Below, piece after piece: positions 63,622-64,000 of a DNA stretch of 64,000 nucleotides; the stretch's first letter is position 1; each line of letters opens with the position of its first letter. This stretch comes from Solirubrobacterales bacterium. GTDB taxonomy: Bacteria > Actinomycetota > Thermoleophilia > Solirubrobacterales > 70-9. The notes under the pieces were generated by a model, which saw nothing but the letters and a program-made list of their open reading frames with translations, ran no database searches and was not told the DNA's origin. The stretch is from positions 1-64,000 of the forward strand of contig DATMZR010000037.1 of NCBI GenBank assembly GCA_035573435.1, written 5' to 3'. The position numbers were made by a program, and so were the translations under genes.

Positions 63622-64000
63622 AGCCTCTCCACGATCGCCTCGTCGAGCTCCTCGGCGAAGATCGGCAGCCCCTCGACCTTCGTGAAGCTGTGCACGTCGA
63701 CCAGGAACTCGGCGCGAATGATCTTCGTGAGCTGTCCGGTGTTGGCTTCGGGAATGAGGACCTTGGGGTACGAGCGAACCACCTCGCCGGTGTTCGAGGG
63801 CAGCGGATTCAGGTGGTGCAGGTGAGCCGCCGCGACCTTCTTGCCACGACGGCGCACCCGCCTCACAGCCCCGGTGATCGCACCGTAGGTCGATCCCCAG
63901 CCGAGCACCAGGAGCGGCGCGCCGTCGGGGTCATCGACCGGCAGCTCTCCGACGTCGGACGCAATCCCGGCCACCTTCTCGGCCCGCAGGCGGGTCATGC
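63618..64000 (-). CDS. korA: 2-oxoacid:ferredoxin oxidoreductase, alpha subunit, N-terminus outside window
   Basis: The last 127 or so residues of the alpha subunit. The segment LLVLGWGSTYGAITGAVRRVRRRGKKVAAAHLHHLNPLP, then VLIPEANTGQLTKIIRAEFLVDV, is the typical C-terminal domain. The gene continues past the right edge of the window. Its stop overlaps the korB start by four bases. Confidence 0.92.

Overview
The window is a high-GC chromosomal segment from an actinomycete, most likely the class Thermoleophilia (Solirubrobacterales-like). This rests on the radA-disA-carD-ispD-ispF block, a CarD regulator, many short -10 boxes (TANNNT) 6-10 nt before start codons (the leaderless gene pattern common in Actinomycetota), a secreted C1q-like protein of a type I associate with this class, and a KorAB oxidoreductase. 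No taxonomic search was possible. I see no rRNA, tRNA, CRISPR, integrase, transposase or prophage genes.

Layout. 1-3.4 kb: acyl-CoA synthetase (cut by the window edge), ispF, a PHP phosphatase and two very small genes. 3.5-7.5 kb: ispD-carD-disA-radA (isoprenoid precursors, RNA polymerase regulation, c-di-AMP synthesis, DNA repair). 7.5-18.2 kb: C1q-like secreted protein, M32 carboxypeptidase, ilvA, clpC, lysS, greA, dus and coaX. 18.2-31.2 kb: GST-like protein, folK-folB-folP, a Ser/Thr kinase with an outside TPR domain, ftsH, hpt, tilS, a MerR-type adenylate cyclase, an SCP2-like protein, and an acyltransferase/SDR/coiled-coil operon. 31.5-39 kb: a three-part cell-wall enzyme, an unknown protein, a sirtuin, a split beta-oxidation enzyme pair and an RTX-repeat secreted protein. 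39-54 kb: PadR/SRPBCC pair, acyl-CoA dehydrogenase with a palindromic operator, small unknown proteins, cupin, two cation exchangers, aldo/keto reductase, lipoprotein, a 1237-residue cyclase-ATPase-TPR protein, ferritin-like protein and two hydrolase-fold paralogues lacking the nucleophile. 54-64 kb: SDR, desaturase, SCP2, second acyl-CoA dehydrogenase, MBL-rhodanese protein, GlcD-type oxidase, cupin, two four-helix membrane proteins and korBA (partial).

How genes work together. Lipid and acyl-CoA handling recurs (acyl-CoA synthetase, two acyl-CoA dehydrogenases, hydratase/dehydrogenase pair, SCP2 proteins, PlsC-like acyltransferase, desaturase). Nucleotide second messengers recur as well (DisA for c-di-AMP, two class III cyclases for cAMP). 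Folate, isoprenoid, CoA and tRNA-modification genes form ordinary housekeeping operons.

Most notable is a family of structured intergenic repeats: a core of exactly 64 nt in four places (14062, 34908, 37807 and 46368, plus a truncated tandem copy near 37910), followed by a GC-rich hairpin. Closing stem and inner arms are mostly kept, with one compensatory base-pair change. Other points of interest are ispD and dus reading frames without an ATG, GTG or TTG start, a cell-wall enzyme with a degenerate M23 domain, a possible ribosome-site hairpin ahead of the MerR-type cyclase, and the hydrolase-fold pseudoenzyme pair.
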